Origin: Nissolia schottii
Taxonomy: Eukaryota; Streptophyta; Magnoliopsida; Fabales; Fabaceae
Assembly: GCA_003254905.1 (NCBI GenBank)
Contig: QANU01052615.1
Span: 383,137-447,136, forward strand
Reading direction: 5' to 3'
Length of the DNA stretch: 64,000 bases
Of the stretch, positions 60,330 to 64,000 are shown piece after piece. The notes under the pieces were generated by a model. The model had not been told where the DNA came from. It searched no databases and worked only from the letters and a program-made list of their open reading frames with translations. The position numbers were made by a program, and so were the translations under genes. The first letter of the stretch is position 1. Each line of letters opens with the position of its first letter.

Positions 60330-61484
60330 GTTCCACGTACACCAAAATTAGTGTACACTATACAACCAGCGTCTATCTTGTTGAATGTGTATGTATTGCT
60401 CGGTTTGGTCAATTCACGCACTCTCATGCACCATTTTTCATACTCCCACCCCCTCGCTCGTTCCGCATTCACTCACAAACCCTCAACTCGCGATTTTCAC
60501 CATCAACCCTTAGCTCGCGTATTTCTTTTCCTTTCTCACCTGTATTTAATTCTATCATTAATCCCTCATCGTTCTTCATCATCTCTTTCTCTCATCACCG
60601 TGATTTGCCTTCGTCGTTCTTAACCACCGGCGTTATTCTCCTTTCGCCAATGTCATCTTAACCGAATATAGAGTTAAATGAAGCCATTGATGAAGTATTT
60701 TAGATCTTGTTAAATTGTTTTTGCATTGTTTGATTTGATGATTTAATGAACATATGGGTTAAAACATTATTTGTATGGGATAATTCAAAAGTTTTTTTGT
60801 TTGTATGTGAGAATGTCTGTTTGTTGGTTGTGAATTTTTGAAAGTATGTTATATGCTATCAAAATGTTTGTTTACTCTTAGTTCAAAGTTTGTTTATGGA
60901 GTCTTCTAAAGTTTGTTTACGTGAACTTGAATGTATGCGTTTAATCCTACTCAAAAGTTTGTTCAAAGGCTTGTTAATTCAAATTAAAGTGTGTTTATGA
61001 CAGGTAAAAAGTAGGGTTGTCAAAATGAGCCCAGCCCGTTGACCCGGCCCGTTTATCCGGTTAAATGGACGGACTTTACATACAAAAAATAGGCCTGCAA
61101 AAATTTGAAAAAAAAATTGGACCGGTCTGTTTTAGCCGGGCCCATTAGGCCCGTGAGCTAGCCCATGAATTTTTTTGAATTTTTGAATTTTTAAAAAAAA
61201 AATAAACTGGCTGCGCGGACCGGCCCGTTTAGGCCCGCGGACCGACCATAAACGAGCCAGATCCTAAAAATAGGCATATTTTTTGCCCGACCCGTTTAGG
61301 TCTGTGGGCCATAAACGGGTCGGGCTGGCCCGTTTGACAGCCATATATAGTAAAAAGTTTGTTTGCTCGTCCACCAATATGCACTTTATCTTGCTCAAAT
61401 GACTATTAGTACACAAGTTTGTTTATAATTGGGAAAACACTTTGCTTGGATTTTGTTTAGTTTTAAAACCTTAATTCAAATGGG
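60330..61484. repeat. ACACCAAAATTAGTGTACAC / AAAGTTTGTTTA-type repeat region
   Basis: Starts near 60340 with CGTACACCAAAATTAGTGTA, passes through pyrimidine-rich sequence, then carries degenerate AAAGTTTGTTTA units (60790-61000 and 61350-61420). It resembles 37110-38340 and 43000-43960. It is interrupted by a hAT-like MITE (61013-61350). No gene. Confidence 0.5.
61013..61350. mobile_element. hAT-like MITE (338 bp) with 8-bp target duplication
   Basis: Flanked by TAAAAAGT (61005-61012 and 61351-61358). It has imperfect inverted ends around GGTTGTCAAAATGAGCCCAG and its inverse, and a GC-rich CCCGTTTA(T/G)-repeated interior (GGCCCGTTTAGG). The 8-bp duplication fits the hAT superfamily. It sits inside the AAAGTTTGTTT repeat, whose motif is restored when the element is discounted. 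Confidence 0.7.
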
Positions 61485-63185
61485 TACATCAATGGTTCAT
61501 TACCTACAAACATAGGACTTTTAACTCACTTAGAATTCCTTAGTATCAGCTACAACCAAATACAAGGTTGTATCCCCACAGAAATACAGCACTTGGTCCA
61601 TTTGCAAGTTTTAGATCTTTCATTTAATCGAATTTTTGGTGTTATACCAGAAGGGGTCTCTGCATTAACCCAATTAATTGATATAAGACTTTCGTGGAAT
61701 CAAATTAGTGGTTCTATCCCAAATGGTATCCTTATTCACTGCAGTCATGTGGACCTCAGCAACAACATATTAAATGGAAGCATTCCTTCTCAAATTGGCA
61801 ATCTTCATATCTAGACCTTAGTTTCAATGAACTCAACGGCATCATACCTGAGAGGATTGAGTCTCTGCCATACCACAATTTAAATTGCAATCCCTTACTC
61901 GATGGAGATTACCAGTGCGGTGGTTTTCAAGAAAATCGCAACCTTTTTGTCCGACAAAGTTCATTTTACGTTATAATAGTGCTAGTGGTATGCATTCCTT
62001 TAGGTTCCATAGGGATTGGAATTTGTATTTTATATGCCAGACGCCATGGTGAGTCCAAAAGTAAGGCCCCAAAGAATGGAGACTTGTTCTCAATTTGGAA
62101 CTACGATGGTAAAATTGCATTTGAGGACATCATTGAAGCGACACAAGACTTCGATATCAGACATTGCATAGGAACAGGTGCTTATGGAAGTGTCTATAAA
62201 GCACAACTTCCTAGTGGGAGAATTGTTGCATTGAAGAAGCTTCACAAAACGGAGTCAGAAAATCCGTCATTTTACAAGAGCTTTTGCACCGAGGTTGAGA
62301 TCTTGACAGAGATTCGTCACCGCAACATCATTAGGCTCTATGGCTATTGTCTGCACAACAGGTGCATGTTTTTGGTGTACGAGTATTTAGAAAGAGGAAG
62401 CTTGTTCTATAATTTAGCCAATGATGTGGAATCCCAAGAGCTGAATTGGAGCAAGAGGGTAGATCTCATCAAAGGAGCAGCATATGCTCTTGCTCACATG
62501 CATCATCATTGTACTCCACCCGTTGTTCATCGGGATGTTACCAGTAACAACATTTTGTTGAATTCAGAGTTGGGTGCGTGTGTCTCAGATTTTGGTACGG
62601 CTAAACTCCTTGATCCTGATTCATCCAATCAAACTCTTCTAGTTGGTACTTATGGATATGTTGCTCCAGGTAAGTTCTACTTTCAATATCTTCCTTATAT
62701 TAAATTCTATTTATCAAAGAAAATAATTCATTTTCCTTCAAAATTTTATAAACCTTGAAATCAAATTTATTTGCAGTGCTAACTTATGTAATGTTTGATT
62801 ATATTGTTGTAGAACTGGCTTACACCATGAGCGTGACTACAAAATGTGATGTTTATAGTTTTGGAGTTGTGACTTTGGAGACAATGATAGGTCATCACCC
62901 CGGAGATCTTATTTCCTCTTTGTCAAAGCCTCTACTCAAAACTTGTTGGTTAAAGACGTATTGGATTTACGCATTCCACTTCCATTTAATCGAAAAGATA
63001 TGCAAGATGTTGTGCTAGTTGTAACAATAGCATTAGCTTGCCTCTGCTCCAACCCAAAATCGAGACCATCGATGCAAGAAGTGGCTAATGAGTTTTTGGC
63101 TTCCAAGGCACCTATGCATTTCCCTTTTTCTGATGTTTCAATCAACCAATTGATTGATGAATCAAGAAATATATGTAATAGGTAA
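61485..63185 (+). pseudogene. LRR receptor-like kinase pseudogene, paralogue of the 44-50 kb gene
   Basis: Begins abruptly in mid-LRR near 61485 (NGSLPTNIGLLTHLEFL). It keeps about five LRRs, a membrane segment (VLVVCIPLGSIGIGICILYA) and a kinase with GTGAYGSVYKA, VALKKLHKTE, HRDVTSNN and VSDFGTAKLL. Exon 1 ends at 62669, the intron is 62670-62812 and exon 2 runs to the stop at 63185. It lacks the signal peptide and N-terminal LRRs. There is a frameshift near 61805 (after SQIGN, before YLDLSFNELNG) and another near 62929, where one base is missing after SLSKP; beyond it the frame resumes as [18 protein letters not shown]. The catalytic residues survive, but the gene cannot make a full receptor. 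Closest relative in the window: 44302-50611. Confidence 0.85.
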
Positions 63186-63453
63186 AAACTAGGACAATTG
63201 TGATTTTATTTCGGTCATGTATGGATACATTTTCATTTTCATTTTCTATCTCAGAAAAAGTATCTCTTAGTTCGGTACATCAAAATGTATTATTGATGTT
63301 ATTTTGAGAAGTGAGAACTGAGAAGATTACATAAACAAGAACTTTCTCATATTCAAGGACTGCCTCTCAAATCAGCGCATGATTGAACATCTAAAATATT
63401 AGTGGAGAATGTTCAATTAATAGATAAAGGTTATTGGATTTCATCTTGTTCAC
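63168..63453 (+). repeat. 3' flank of the LRR kinase pseudogene, duplicated at 35838-36172
   Basis: Covers the last codons and downstream sequence of the kinase pseudogene, and matches 35838-36172 closely with small indels. Confidence 0.75.
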
Positions 63454-63539
63454 AGCAGAAGAAACCCGTGATTACCCCCCAGCATTTCAAACTAATTAAA
63501 ATAGTTTCAACGTTAGACTTGGCCTGGTAATTATTTCAC

Positions 63540-63690
63540 GATGGTGATAATTAACGAACTTGAATCAACTTAAGGTTTCCGTGGCCAATAAGGTCACAAG
63601 TAATCCTCTTCAGTCTTAGGAATAATTAATTGCTGAAGAAACTTAGCAACTTCTTATACCATGTGAGTTCTATATATGTTCCATTTCTCA
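63540..63690. repeat. Copy of the 58945-59130 repeat
   Basis: Shares CTTGAATCAACTT(A/T)(A/T)GGTTTCCGTGGCC, then AATTGCTGAAG and CAACTTCT(T/C)ATACCAT, with 58945-59130. This links it to the element end family of 59229-59889. Confidence 0.5.
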
Positions 63691-63795
63691 CACGTTCAAT
63701 CAATTATACAAGTTTGATTTGACCACCAATTGAAGTTGCACATACATGATAGCATCTATTAATTACTATGAGTCATGTTATTTTGGACTCATTAC

Positions 63796-64000
63796 CACTA
63801 CTAAAAACAAGACTTTTTAGCGGCAATAAATTTTATCTTTTACAGCAATAAAAATGGTTGCTAAAAACTTTAGCGGCCATTAGTCTTTTTGAAACACCCT
63901 AGCTAACTGTTTACGCGTACGTCGCAAACAATGCTTGCTAGGTTGTTATCTGCTTTGGTTAGGGTTACTTTTAGCCCCTAGTTTTACACTTGAAAATATT
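63796..64000. mobile_element. Left end of another CACTA-like element, cut by the window edge
   Basis: Begins CACTACTAAAAACAAG and carries subterminal TTTTAGCGGC/GCCGCTAAA-type motifs in both orientations, different from TTACCGTCGG. From about 63896 it contains AGCTAACTGTTTACGCGTAC and GCTAGGTTGTTATCTGCTTT, similar to the interior of CACTA 1 at 9935-10000. Only the left 205 bases are in view. Confidence 0.6.

Overview
This is plant nuclear DNA from a dicot, AT-rich, with short GT-AG introns, TTTAGGG-type motifs and dense transposons. A legume is my best guess, but that is inference. Draft-assembly marks are present: a 174-base N run at 3480-3653 and single Ns at 25054, 25947 and 59558. Few genes are intact.

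Layout. 2.7-4.1 kb: a two-exon DUF1442 gene (minus). 7.6-13.7 kb: a gag-only LTR retrotransposon with TSD CAAGT, itself split by a CACTA DNA transposon with TSD GGT. 15-22.9 kb: the ruins of a TIR-NBS-LRR resistance gene, hit by a copia element that was in turn hit by a third element now reduced to a solo LTR (TSD ATTCT). 23.2-28.2 kb: a CRR4-like pentatricopeptide (PPR) gene and the ribosomal protein S13 (uS15) gene. An apparent assembly error between them has removed the PPR end and S13 exon 1. 29.5-32.6 kb: an intact Ve1/Cf-like receptor-like protein. 33.6-35.3 kb: an intact three-exon thaumatin-like protein. 35.5-44 kb: a CASP-like fragment, an RNase H fragment, an LTR-like block and degenerate repeats. 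44.3-50.6 kb: an LRR receptor kinase whose kinase exon is split by a young copia element (TSD CTATA). 51.3-58.2 kb: two more CACTA elements sharing the TTACCGTCGG subterminal motif, one carrying two foldback hairpins. 61.5-63.2 kb: a frameshifted paralogue of the receptor kinase. 63.8 kb to the end: the start of another CACTA-like element.

Together: DUF1442, CRR4 and S13 look like a conserved housekeeping block, matching what I recall of the Arabidopsis blocks at At2g45350-60 and At3g60770-80. It has been stretched to about 24 kb by transposons and resistance-gene debris. The other genes (receptor-like protein, thaumatin-like protein, LRR kinases, TNL pseudogene) form a defence-type cluster undergoing duplication and decay.

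The most notable observations are the copia insertion inside the kinase domain, that copia's unusual structure (5' LTR joined directly to integrase), the N-bounded 892-bp duplicate that appears to be a misassembly, and the hairpins inside CACTA element 2.
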